From CAG-1000 sp964545285 (GTDB lineage: Bacteria; Bacillota_I; Bacilli_A; RF39; UBA660): a stretch of 30,601 bases of DNA. Numbering within the stretch: the first letter of the stretch is position 1; each line of letters opens with the position of its first letter. A model generated the notes under the pieces. It did no database searches, had not been told where the DNA came from, and was given only the letters and a program-made list of their open reading frames with translations. Below, in pieces: positions 8,082 to 16,223 of the stretch. Both the position numbers and the translations under genes were made by a program. Location of the stretch: the NCBI GenBank assembly GCA_964545285.1, contig CAZJEW010000014.1:1-30601 (forward strand). The letters are read 5' to 3'.

Positions 8082-8525
8082 TTAAAATTCATTGCTATCT
8101 AATAATATTGTGAAAGGTCCATCATTAAGTATTGATACTTTCATATCAGCACCAAATATGCCTGTTTCAACTTTTAATATTTCAGATAATTTTTTATTAA
8201 AATAATTATATAGTGTTGTAGCATGATCTGATTTCATTGCTTCTATAAAAGATGGCCGTCTTCCTTCTTTCGTGTTAGCATATAAAGTAAATTGTGAAAT
8301 ACTTAAAACAGATCCATTTACATCTAAAATACTTTTATTAATCTTACCATTTTCATCATCAAATATTCTTAAATTAACAATTTTATTAACCATTTTATCA
8401 ACAATATTATCACTATCAGTATGAGTAAACCCAACCAGAATAACATATCCTATATTACATTTACCATTAATTTTATTATTTATTTCGACACTACCATTTA
8501 AACATCTTTGTAATATTACTCGCAT
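8082..8525 (-). CDS. dtd: D-aminoacyl-tRNA deacylase
   Basis: DTD (147 aa) removes D-amino acids, and glycine from mischarged tRNA-Ala, in the cytoplasm. Start MRVILQRC is typical. The SQFTLYA motif near residues 76-82 and the Gly-cisPro motif NDGPFTI near 133-139 form the chirality-checking active site; the second usually reads N-x-G-P-V-T, so the Phe is a mild change. Length is normal. It follows leuS by 11 bases with GGAG before the ATG, so it is cotranscribed with leuS under the leucine T-box. The combination groups two tRNA-charging quality-control activities. Confidence 0.97.
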   Translation of the reverse strand: MRVILQRCLNGSVEINNKINGKCNIGYVILVGFTHTDSDNIVDKMVNKIVNLRIFDDENGKINKSILDVNGSVLSISQFTLYANTKEGRRPSFIEAMKSDHATTLYNYFNKKLSEILKVETGIFGADMKVSILNDGPFTILLDSNEF

Positions 8526-8536
8526 AAATTCTCCAA

Positions 8537-11362
8537 TTACTTTATTACAATATTAACGATTTTATTAATAACAACTATTTCTTTTATTATTTCTTTTCCG
8601 TCAATATACTTAATAATATTCTCTTGTGATTTTGCAAGTTCCAATAGTTTATCTTTTGAAGTGTCTATTTCAGTAGTAAACGAAGCTCTTAATTTTCCAT
8701 TAACTGAACATGCAATATTAACTATATTATTTATTAATTTGTTTTTATTATATTTAGGAAAAACACTATTATAAAATGGTTTCCCCAATTTTAACTCTTC
8801 ATTTAATTCTTCAGTTATATGAGGAGCTATAGGATTTAATAAATGTAATAACGTCCTATAATCTTCATTAGATATTTTTTCATATTCATCCATTTTGTTT
8901 GCAAGAATCATTAATGCAGAAACTGCTGTATTATAATTCATTGTGCATATATCATCTGATACTTTCTTAATAGTTTGATTTAGTAGTATTTCATATTCTT
9001 TATTACTATCAATATTATTGACTTTTTCTTTCATTCTTACGATTTTATCTAAAAATCTTTTACATCCTTTAAGACCATTTTCACTCCATGATGCATCTTT
9101 TTCATAATCACCAATAAACATTTCATATGTTCTAAGAGCATCTGCTCCATATGCTTTTACCATATCATCAGGATTTACTACATTACCTTTTGATTTGCTC
9201 ATTTTTTCTCCATTTTCGCCTAATATCATACCATGAGCAACACGTTTTTTGAAAGGTTCTTTAGTTGGCACTAAGCCCTGGTCGTAAAGGAATTCATGCC
9301 AAAATCTTGCATATAATAAATGTCTTGTTGCATGCTCCATTCCACCATTATAATAATCTACCATACCCCAATATTTTAATGCTTCTTTACTTGCAAATTC
9401 TTTATCATTATGTGGATCCATATATCTTAGCCAATACCAACTTGAACCTGCCCAATTTGGCATAGTATCAGTTTCTCTCTTTGCTTTTGATCCACATTTA
9501 GGACATATAGTATTTACCCAATCATCAACGTTAGACAAAGGACTTTCTCCTGTTTCAGTTGGTTCATAGGAAGGAACATCTGGAAGAATAACAGGTAAAT
9601 CTTTCTCAGGTACAGGTACCCATCCACATTTTTCACAATAAATCATCGGAATAGGTTCACCCCAAAATCTTTGTCTACTAAAAATCCAATCTTGCAATCT
9701 ATAAGTAGTTTTTTTACATCCTATATTTTTACTTTCTAAATACTTTATTATTTTTTCTATAGATTCTTTTTTATTAGTCATTCCATTTAATATGCCTGAA
9801 TTAATCATTTTTCCATCTGAAACATATGGTTTTGGATCTAATAAATTATTAAATACAGTAGAATGTAATTCATCTTTTACTAATTCTAATAATTCTTCTT
9901 TGTTATGCCATTCTAATTCAAAATTGTCTTTTTCGTCATCATCTAAATTTTGATTGTTATTTTCATCACTATTTAATTCAAATAATAATCCTGTTGCCAT
10001 AATCTCATAAGCTTTATTTTTATTAAAAGCAAAATAATGATGATTAATTGGAAAAGTATCTTTTACAAATTTAATATCAGTATATCCAGTTTCTTCTTCT
10101 ATTTCTCTTATAGAGCAATCTATACTACTTTCATTTTCTTTTCTAGTTCCACCAACAAATAAATATCCACCTTTATCTTTCCAATTAAGTGAAAGATATT
10201 TGTTTGTTTTAGGATCATATAAAACTGCCACTATACTATCCTTATAAGTTTCGTTTTCTCTTTTTTCACCTGTAATTCTTGCTATTACAGGAATTATTGG
10301 AATATTAAATTTAGTTGCAAATTCAAAATCTCTATCATCATGAGCTGGAACTGCCATAATAGCACCTGTTCCGTAATTAGCAAGAACATAATCACTAATC
10401 CATATTTCAATTGATTCTCCATTCAAAGGATTAATAGCTCTTAAACCGTTTATTTTAACACCTGTTTTTTCTTTAGTCATGTCTGTTCTTTCAATTTCTG
10501 ATTTTGATTTAGCAAGTGCTTGATATTTTTTAATTTCATCTATATTTTTAATTTTATTTGAATATTTTGTTAAAAACTCATGTTCAGGACTCATTACCAT
10601 AAAAGTTACTCCATAAAGAGTATCTGGTCTAGTAGTAAACACTTTTAAGAAATCATCCCAACCATAAAGTTCAAATTTTACTTCAGCTCCCTCACTCTTA
10701 CCAATCCAATTTATTTGAGCAATTTTAATTTTATCCATAAATTCTGTTTGATCTAAACCATTAAGTAATCTGTCTGCATAGTCACTCATTCTAAGTAACC
10801 ATTGACTTTTCAATTTCTTTTCAGTTTTTGTACCACATCTTTCGCATATTCCACCTTCTGCATCTTCATTAGACAATCCTGTTTTACATTTAGGACACCA
10901 GTTAATTTCTTTTTCAGCTTTATACGCCATATTAGCATTATAAAACTTTAAAAATTGCCACTGAGTCCATTTATAATATTCAGGATCAGTTGTAGCAAAT
11001 TCTCTACTCCAATCAAACGAAAATCCCAACTCTTTCATTTGATTTTTAAATGTTTTTATACAACCTTTTACCATACTTGCAGGATATACATGATTTTTAA
11101 TGGCATATTGTTCAGCGGGTGCTCCAAAGGCATCCCATCCCATAGGAAACAATACATTAAATCCTTGCATTCTTTTCATTCTTGCCATTGCATCTAATGC
11201 AGTATAACTTCTAACATGCCCAACATGAAGACCACTTCCACTTGGATAAGGAAATTCAACTAATATATAATATTTTTCTTTAGTACTATTATTATTTGCT
11301 TTAAAACAGTTCTCTTTATCCCATATATTTTGCCATTTTTTTTCAATTTCTTTATTATTCAT
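8537..11362 (-). CDS. leuS: leucyl-tRNA synthetase with an inserted NUDIX domain
   Basis: Class I synthetase charging tRNA-Leu. HIGH-type HVGH is at 46-49, KMSKS at 720-724, and zinc-type pairs CPKC/CERC at 156-176 and CEKC/CPKC at 576-623. The CP1 editing domain is present, with the Thr-rich TTRPDTLYG at 243-251 and GTGAIMAVPAHDDRD at 331-345. Length is 941 residues against about 805 for ordinary bacterial LeuRS. The excess is a block at about 361-512 placed inside CP1, after IPVI and before DGKMINSG; it contains a complete Nudix box. The frame is open through the insert and both flanks match LeuRS, so this is a true insertion. The start overlaps the stop of the small membrane-protein gene by 8 bases. 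Expression is controlled by the upstream T-box. Confidence 0.97.
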   Translation of the reverse strand: MNNKEIEKKWQNIWDKENCFKANNNSTKEKYYILVEFPYPSGSGLHVGHVRSYTALDAMARMKRMQGFNVLFPMGWDAFGAPAEQYAIKNHVYPASMVKGCIKTFKNQMKELGFSFDWSREFATTDPEYYKWTQWQFLKFYNANMAYKAEKEINWCPKCKTGLSNEDAEGGICERCGTKTEKKLKSQWLLRMSDYADRLLNGLDQTEFMDKIKIAQINWIGKSEGAEVKFELYGWDDFLKVFTTRPDTLYGVTFMVMSPEHEFLTKYSNKIKNIDEIKKYQALAKSKSEIERTDMTKEKTGVKINGLRAINPLNGESIEIWISDYVLANYGTGAIMAVPAHDDRDFEFATKFNIPIIPVIARITGEKRENETYKDSIVAVLYDPKTNKYLSLNWKDKGGYLFVGGTRKENESSIDCSIREIEEETGYTDIKFVKDTFPINHHYFAFNKNKAYEIMATGLLFELNSDENNNQNLDDDEKDNFELEWHNKEELLELVKDELHSTVFNNLLDPKPYVSDGKMINSGILNGMTNKKESIEKIIKYLESKNIGCKKTTYRLQDWIFSRQRFWGEPIPMIYCEKCGWVPVPEKDLPVILPDVPSYEPTETGESPLSNVDDWVNTICPKCGSKAKRETDTMPNWAGSSWYWLRYMDPHNDKEFASKEALKYWGMVDYYNGGMEHATRHLLYARFWHEFLYDQGLVPTKEPFKKRVAHGMILGENGEKMSKSKGNVVNPDDMVKAYGADALRTYEMFIGDYEKDASWSENGLKGCKRFLDKIVRMKEKVNNIDSNKEYEILLNQTIKKVSDDICTMNYNTAVSALMILANKMDEYEKISNEDYRTLLHLLNPIAPHITEELNEELKLGKPFYNSVFPKYNKNKLINNIVNIACSVNGKLRASFTTEIDTSKDKLLELAKSQENIIKYIDGKEIIKEIVVINKIVNIVIK
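9827..10282 (-). other. NUDIX hydrolase domain inside leuS
   Basis: Residues 361-512 of LeuRS. The Nudix box G-x5-E-x7-R-E-U-x-E-E-x-G-U fits exactly: G405, E411, R419, E420, I421, E423, E424, G426, Y427. It is preceded by VAVLYD and YLFVGG strands and followed by a C-terminal part ending near LLDPKP. All metal-binding Glu are present, so catalysis is plausible; the substrate is unknown. A short acidic low-complexity loop (NSDENNNQNLDDDE, 464-477) lies within it. Confidence 0.9.
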
Positions 11363-11717
11363 TTGTTTTTCCCTTCTTCCTATAATACAGACCTAATATT
11401 TCATATAAAGAATATATTAAGATTATTAACGTAACAAATCCAGATAAAATAGCCCAGAGTAAAGATTCTATGTTTACTACAATAACGACTGTAAAAGCTA
11501 TGATAAAAGAATTTATAATCGCAATTGCGTTTAATAAATTTTTATACTTTATTTTATTCATATTCAGATTATATCTAATAATAACAGCTTTCACTTCACT
11601 ACTATTTTTTAGCATATTTAATTCTTTTCTTCTTTTATTGATAAAAACAGAATATATGATATACACTATTAAAAATATCCCAACAAAATCAATTAAACAT
11701 TGTAAATAAAAATTCAT
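11355..11717 (-). CDS. small membrane protein, leader gene of the leuS operon, 120 aa
   Basis: Three predicted membrane helices at about 4-25, 63-83 and 86-108, with a cytoplasmic-looking basic loop between the first and second (NKRRKELN...). I do not recognise a family with a known function. The ATG has AAGGAG at 5-6 bases. It is the first gene behind the T-box and overlaps leuS by 8 bases, so translation of the two is coupled and both respond to tRNA-Leu charging. Being leucine-responsive suggests, but does not show, a link to leucine or peptide supply; three helices are too few for a typical transporter on its own. Confidence 0.8.
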   Translation of the reverse strand: MNFYLQCLIDFVGIFLIVYIIYSVFINKRRKELNMLKNSSEVKAVIIRYNLNMNKIKYKNLLNAIAIINSFIIAFTVVIVVNIESLLWAILSGFVTLIILIYSLYEILGLYYRKKGKTNE

Positions 11718-11933
11718 TACTTCTCCTTTAAAATAAAAACTTTATAATTTAAGGATGAGATTTACCCACGGTACCACCTTAATTCATAAAGTTTTATGCA
11801 TCTTATTATACTTTTATAGCTGTAAGGCATTATTTCTCAAAAGACAAGTTCAATATTATTTATTATTAGTTTACATCAATCACTAACTTTCTATAAATAA
11901 ATATATATTTACTGCTTCTTAATCACAGAAACC
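11718..11933 (-). promoter_or_regulatory. T-box leader, leucine type
   Basis: The minus strand carries the T-box core AAGGTGGTACCGTGGGT (plus 11764-11780). Its TGGT can pair with the ACCA end of uncharged tRNA-Leu. Just 3' lies a terminator: AAAACTTTATGAATTAAGG (plus 11777-11795) pairs with CCTTAAATTATAAAGTTTT (plus 11736-11754), followed by TATTTTA. The T-box core sits in the terminator's upstream arm and loop, as required for alternative antiterminator folding. Upstream, AAGAAGCAGTA and TTGAACTTGTC look like the two sides of the Stem I specifier loop; the likely specifier is CTT followed by G, a Leu codon. Uncharged tRNA-Leu would allow transcription into the membrane protein, leuS and dtd. 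Confidence 0.9.
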
Positions 11934-11939
11934 AAAAAT

Positions 11940-11968
11940 ATTATACTATATTTCAGCCATATATTCAA
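11940..11968 (-). promoter_or_regulatory. T-box/leuS promoter embedded in the GH31 gene end
   Basis: Minus strand TTGAAT (plus 11963-11968) inside the last codons of the GH31 gene, 17-base spacer, TATAAT (plus 11940-11945) starting right after its TAG stop. The start of transcription is predicted near 11933. No terminator separates the GH31 gene from it, so GH31 readthrough would also pass the T-box. Confidence 0.75.
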
Positions 11969-14354
11969 GCAACTTCATAAACATTTTTATAAATACACTT
12001 TGTAAGCCATCTCTTCTTAATTTTTTAATATTAATTCTTTTAGTTTTAATATCCATATCACTAAAAATAATACTATCAATTTTTTCTTTTAAAACAGTTG
12101 CTATTTTAGCATCAGTAATTATTCCTTCTAAGTCTTCATTAATAAGTCTCATTGCATTAATTTCAATATCTTTCCCCTTACAATATATTAATAGTTTTGA
12201 AGTAGTATTAACATTATCAAATTCAATAATAAAATCATTATCATTAGCATATCTTCTATACGGAATATTAATTTCATCTGCAAAAACCTGAACACCATCA
12301 GTAAATTTAGTATTCCTAAATTTGATAACATAATTTCTTTTATCTGGTATTACGCCTGGTTTACCTTCTAAAGGTGTTATTTGTACTGAAAAATCATTTT
12401 CTTTATAAAAATATTCTATTTGAGTTGCAAAACTAAAACCTTCTTTGTACATATTGGTGTCACCATCATCTTCATATAACTTAAATACATTACTTTTTCC
12501 AGGAAATACTTGTATTTCTAATTTAGTTGGTGAGCTTATATCATTTAAATTGTTATTATTTAAGTATGCCATTGGTATTATAGCACCACTTGGAGCAAAT
12601 ACAGGATAATCTTCATCCTTAAAGAATGTTGTATATCTTTTACCACCAACAAACTTTTTACCGGTCTTAAAATCATACCAAACTCCATTAGGTAAAAATA
12701 CTTTATGTACCACTCTATTCATAATAGAATCTTTACTATCAGTGATTGGTGCTACAAACAATTGACTACCAAAATAAAATTCGTTTTTGTATAATGGTTC
12801 ATCATAAGTTTCAGGATATTTATAATATAATGGTTGAATTAACGGACTACCAAAAGTAGAATATCTTTTAGCTTCACTATAAATGTAAGGTATTAATCTA
12901 TGCCTAATTTTAATATAATCTGATACTATTCTATAAGTTTTGGCATCCCATTTCCAAGGTTCTCTTTTATAATATTTTCCAGCATCACTAGATAATCTAA
13001 ATATAGGACTATAAACTCCTAATTGAACATATCTCATATAAAGTTCAGAATCCTCAACCCCTCCTTTATATCCACCTATATCATGACTCCACCAAGATAC
13101 CCCAATATTAGCAGAAGTTGCATTAAAGAAAGGAAGTAATTTTAAAGTTTTCCAACTAACTATAGTATTGCCAGAATAAAGAGCTCCATAAGTATGAGGA
13201 CATATACCATTATTTCTTGATAATAAAAAATTTCTTTTATTTCTAAATTGAGAAAAATTATTAAACAAAAAGTAATTCATAGTATAATCTTTTAATTTAT
13301 TATTTTTATTATTATCATCTACCCAAAAGAAATCTATTCCATAATTAATTAATGGAGTAATTATTGCTTTCATAAAAGAATCAGCAAGTTTACTATCATA
13401 TATATTTAAAATTACACATTTTCCTTCTTCTTTTCCATACATTTTACTAAAAGTAGCATAGTTTTCCTCTTCATTACTTATTAAACCATCAGTCTTAATA
13501 TTTAATCCCAATTTAACATTGTTTTTATGAAGATAATCAATTAATTCTTGAGTATTTGGAAATATATTTTTGTTAAGAGTAAAACTAATATTAGAATTCT
13601 TATTTTGATTTCTTGCATATTCTCCCAACATTAAAACTGATAATGGAATACCATATTTATTAAAATCATATACTAACTTTTGAATATCAGAAGTATTATA
13701 ATTTTCATTCTTACTCCACCATACTCCTAAAGCATATTTTGGAACTAATGGTGGCAAACCAGTCAAACTAAAATAATCTTTTAATCCTTTACCAAAATCA
13801 TTATTATATATAAATAAATACGTATCTATATTTTTATAGTTAGGAGCAATAATATTCCCATATTTGTTTAAAATTGGGGTCCTTGAATCATCGAAAGAAG
13901 TAAAACCATCTAAACTGAATAAACCCTTATCATAATTGGCTTTACCTTTAGAATCATCTAAACTATAACTTGTACCCATAAAATTACGAACTTCAGGATG
14001 ATTAAAATACCATATTTTATCAGTATTATTAATCATTATTTTTAAGTTTTGATCAGGAAGAAATTTTGTACCAACATATGGTCTTTCTTTATTATATTCA
14101 AGAATAAAATTTTCATTTTTAATAACTAAAACAGCATTATCCTCTTGTACTGTAAACTTAGGTGTACCGAAGCTTCTATTTCTTGCAAAAAAAGTAGGAT
14201 AATCACTAAATGATCCAGTTTCACTATATTCTAAGCGAATTAAAGCATCGGAAATAACACTAATTTTGTATTTCTTACCTCTAAACACATTTTTAGAAGG
14301 AGTTTTAGCTTTAATCATATCGATGTAATATTGTTGTCCAAAATCATAAAACAT
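11946..14354 (-). CDS. glycoside hydrolase family 31 protein (alpha-glucosidase-like)
   Basis: 802 residues with an N-terminal beta-sandwich, a TIM barrel from about 200 to 540, C-terminal beta domains, and an extra helical tail of about 65 residues. W344-V-D346-D-N348 fits the GH31 nucleophile motif W-x-D-x-N, with Asp346 as likely nucleophile; WWSHDIGGYKGG at 421-432 and KREPWKW at 463-469 are GH31 signatures. The usual acid/base Asp of the W-x-G-D-x4-W motif is Asn396 here (SGNTIVSW), and the usual R-x-H sugar-binding His after PIFRL is Ser. So activity may be altered, or this is a subfamily with a different acid/base. No signal peptide, so intracellular. It follows the HerA-like gene by 17 bases; AAAGGA lies 8 bases before the ATG. 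Confidence 0.9.
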   Translation of the reverse strand: MFYDFGQQYYIDMIKAKTPSKNVFRGKKYKISVISDALIRLEYSETGSFSDYPTFFARNRSFGTPKFTVQEDNAVLVIKNENFILEYNKERPYVGTKFLPDQNLKIMINNTDKIWYFNHPEVRNFMGTSYSLDDSKGKANYDKGLFSLDGFTSFDDSRTPILNKYGNIIAPNYKNIDTYLFIYNNDFGKGLKDYFSLTGLPPLVPKYALGVWWSKNENYNTSDIQKLVYDFNKYGIPLSVLMLGEYARNQNKNSNISFTLNKNIFPNTQELIDYLHKNNVKLGLNIKTDGLISNEEENYATFSKMYGKEEGKCVILNIYDSKLADSFMKAIITPLINYGIDFFWVDDNNKNNKLKDYTMNYFLFNNFSQFRNKRNFLLSRNNGICPHTYGALYSGNTIVSWKTLKLLPFFNATSANIGVSWWSHDIGGYKGGVEDSELYMRYVQLGVYSPIFRLSSDAGKYYKREPWKWDAKTYRIVSDYIKIRHRLIPYIYSEAKRYSTFGSPLIQPLYYKYPETYDEPLYKNEFYFGSQLFVAPITDSKDSIMNRVVHKVFLPNGVWYDFKTGKKFVGGKRYTTFFKDEDYPVFAPSGAIIPMAYLNNNNLNDISSPTKLEIQVFPGKSNVFKLYEDDGDTNMYKEGFSFATQIEYFYKENDFSVQITPLEGKPGVIPDKRNYVIKFRNTKFTDGVQVFADEINIPYRRYANDNDFIIEFDNVNTTSKLLIYCKGKDIEINAMRLINEDLEGIITDAKIATVLKEKIDSIIFSDMDIKTKRINIKKLRRDGLQSVFIKMFMKLLEYMAEI

Positions 14355-14371
14355 AGTTTATATCCTTTCTT

Positions 14372-16129
14372 TTATTCTTTTAATTTAACCATCCAATTAT
14401 CATATATAGGACAATTAGAACTAGTTGGGGGTGGATCGGCTTTTTCCATCTTAACTATCATAGGTATTTTAAATATTTTTCCAAAAGCTACACAAGTACC
14501 AGCTTGTAAAGTTTTTTGTTTTAAAACTATATCTTCACTCATATTAGGAATAGTTTTAGAAATATATTCTAAATCAGCAGGATGATTAATTTTAAATATT
14601 AAAAAATTAGCACATTGACTTATAACATTTTCATTTAAATCAGTAGGTCTTTGAGTAATAAGGTCTAATAATAGTCCATATTTTCTACCTTCTTTAGCAA
14701 TTCTTTCAAATACATTATAACCAAGCAATTTTTTATCGTCACCCTCAATAACATGTCTATGAGCTTCTTCAAGAATCATATGTATAGGAAATGAAGCCCT
14801 ATTATCTAAACCTCTAGTATATTTAAGAAACATTCTAGCATAGATTTTAACTACTGTACGAGCAAATCTATCATCAACATCTTCTAAATTAAAATTAACT
14901 ATCTGGCTCTTCTTATTACCATTAATTTGTAATCTCTTAATATATTCATCAAGTTCAATATATTCTTCTCCATTAAAGAACTGTGACTTATCTCTATGAG
15001 CCAAATCATGTAATCTAACTTTTAAACTCATAGCTGAATCATACATTTCCTCATTTAATAAATATCTTTCACTATATAATGTAAAATTAAGAGCAACTTC
15101 TAAATCTTTTAATGAATATGGAACATTATTTGAATCATAATTCCATTTTCTATTTTCATCTATATAAGATTTAATATAATCGGATATAATTTTTCTTTCA
15201 GCAAATCTTCCTTCACTATCTATATCAAAACAATTTCTAAATTGCCTAGTAAATCCTATACCAGGTACTTCGGTTTCTAAACTTAATTCATTTGTATTTG
15301 TTTCTGTCAATATTTCAAATATTTGGTCTCTTATTTTAGCAGAAGTTTGATTAGTATACATAATTGTTGTAATAGCCTTTGCTAAAGTATGATTTTTAAA
15401 TGCATGAGCTTCTTCATCATTTCGAGCAAACATTTTAACAAATATTAACGCAGATTCTACCATAGCAATCTGTGAAAATTCTGTAGCATCTAATAAATTT
15501 AACATATCTTCAAGATTTAATAAACAAACAGGAATATTTAACTTTTCATATTCTTTTCTAGGATTAGTAGTTATTACTTTAAAACTATAATACTTATTTT
15601 TTTCACTTAGTTTGCTAAATGCATTAATATATTCTCCATATGAATCAAATATAAATAAATTTGCTTTATAAGGAATTATATTACCTTCAGGGAACACATT
15701 TTGAATAATACGACATATTCCATATGTTTTTCCACTACCAGTATTACCAAATATTGCAGTATGATTAGAAAACAAATCATCTAAAGCAACATTCAATTTA
15801 AATCCTGAATACAAGGGAGATGTTCCTAATGATATTGATTGTTTATCGCTACCTGTAAGAATTAATAATTCTTCATCAGTTATAATTCTTATTTTTGCAT
15901 CCATAGATGGTTTTCTAATAAGACCACCTATAAAATCATCTTTAGTAAGTTCACCTAAAAAAGACACAGTGATAGTATTTGCATTAATAGACTCAATTTC
16001 ACCAAGTATTTTCTTATTATCATCTTCAAATACTACATGCAAATTGATTAAATCTTTAATAGCACCTCTGTCCTTGCTAAGAGATACAATAGCACTATTT
16101 TTACTAATAGTTAAAATTTTATCAAACAT
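14372..16129 (-). CDS. HerA-like (DUF87) ATPase
   Basis: 585 residues. An N-terminal HAS-barrel-like beta domain covers about 1-95. Walker A GNTGSGKT is at 128-135, Walker B HMILEEAH at 449-456, and the downstream TQRPTDLNENVISQC at 492-506 matches the sensor/arginine region of HerA and FtsK-type hexameric pumps. Archaeal and some bacterial HerA work with the nuclease NurA in DNA end processing; others pair with Sir2 in phage defence. Neither partner is in the window. Here it starts an operon with a GH31 gene, an unexplained pairing. GAGGG precedes the ATG, and a promoter and the previous operon's terminator lie just upstream. Confidence 0.9.
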   Translation of the reverse strand: MFDKILTISKNSAIVSLSKDRGAIKDLINLHVVFEDDNKKILGEIESINANTITVSFLGELTKDDFIGGLIRKPSMDAKIRIITDEELLILTGSDKQSISLGTSPLYSGFKLNVALDDLFSNHTAIFGNTGSGKTYGICRIIQNVFPEGNIIPYKANLFIFDSYGEYINAFSKLSEKNKYYSFKVITTNPRKEYEKLNIPVCLLNLEDMLNLLDATEFSQIAMVESALIFVKMFARNDEEAHAFKNHTLAKAITTIMYTNQTSAKIRDQIFEILTETNTNELSLETEVPGIGFTRQFRNCFDIDSEGRFAERKIISDYIKSYIDENRKWNYDSNNVPYSLKDLEVALNFTLYSERYLLNEEMYDSAMSLKVRLHDLAHRDKSQFFNGEEYIELDEYIKRLQINGNKKSQIVNFNLEDVDDRFARTVVKIYARMFLKYTRGLDNRASFPIHMILEEAHRHVIEGDDKKLLGYNVFERIAKEGRKYGLLLDLITQRPTDLNENVISQCANFLIFKINHPADLEYISKTIPNMSEDIVLKQKTLQAGTCVAFGKIFKIPMIVKMEKADPPPTSSNCPIYDNWMVKLKE

Positions 16130-16161
16130 ACCTATCCCTCTTACTCTATATTAACATAATA

Positions 16162-16190
16162 ATTTTATCATAAATTAAAATAACATACAA
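16162..16190 (-). promoter_or_regulatory. promoter for the HerA-GH31 operon
   Basis: Minus strand TTGTAT (plus 16185-16190), 17-base spacer, TAAAAT (plus 16162-16167), about 32 bases before the ATG and directly after the yfmH terminator. Confidence 0.5.
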
Positions 16191-16191
16191 T

Positions 16192-16218
16192 AAAAAAGAA
16201 ACTAATATTTTAGTTTCT
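16192..16218 (-). terminator. terminator of the yfmF-yfmH operon
   Basis: Minus-strand AGAAACTAA and TTAGTTTCT arms (plus 16210-16218 and 16197-16205), 4-base loop, then TTTTT. It lies 5 bases after the yfmH stop. Confidence 0.8.
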
Positions 16219-16223
16219 ATTAT

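Noticed and set aside
14372..16129. Defence island built on HerA (Sir2-HerA type)
   Set aside because: No Sir2, nuclease or other defence gene is close; neighbours are housekeeping genes.
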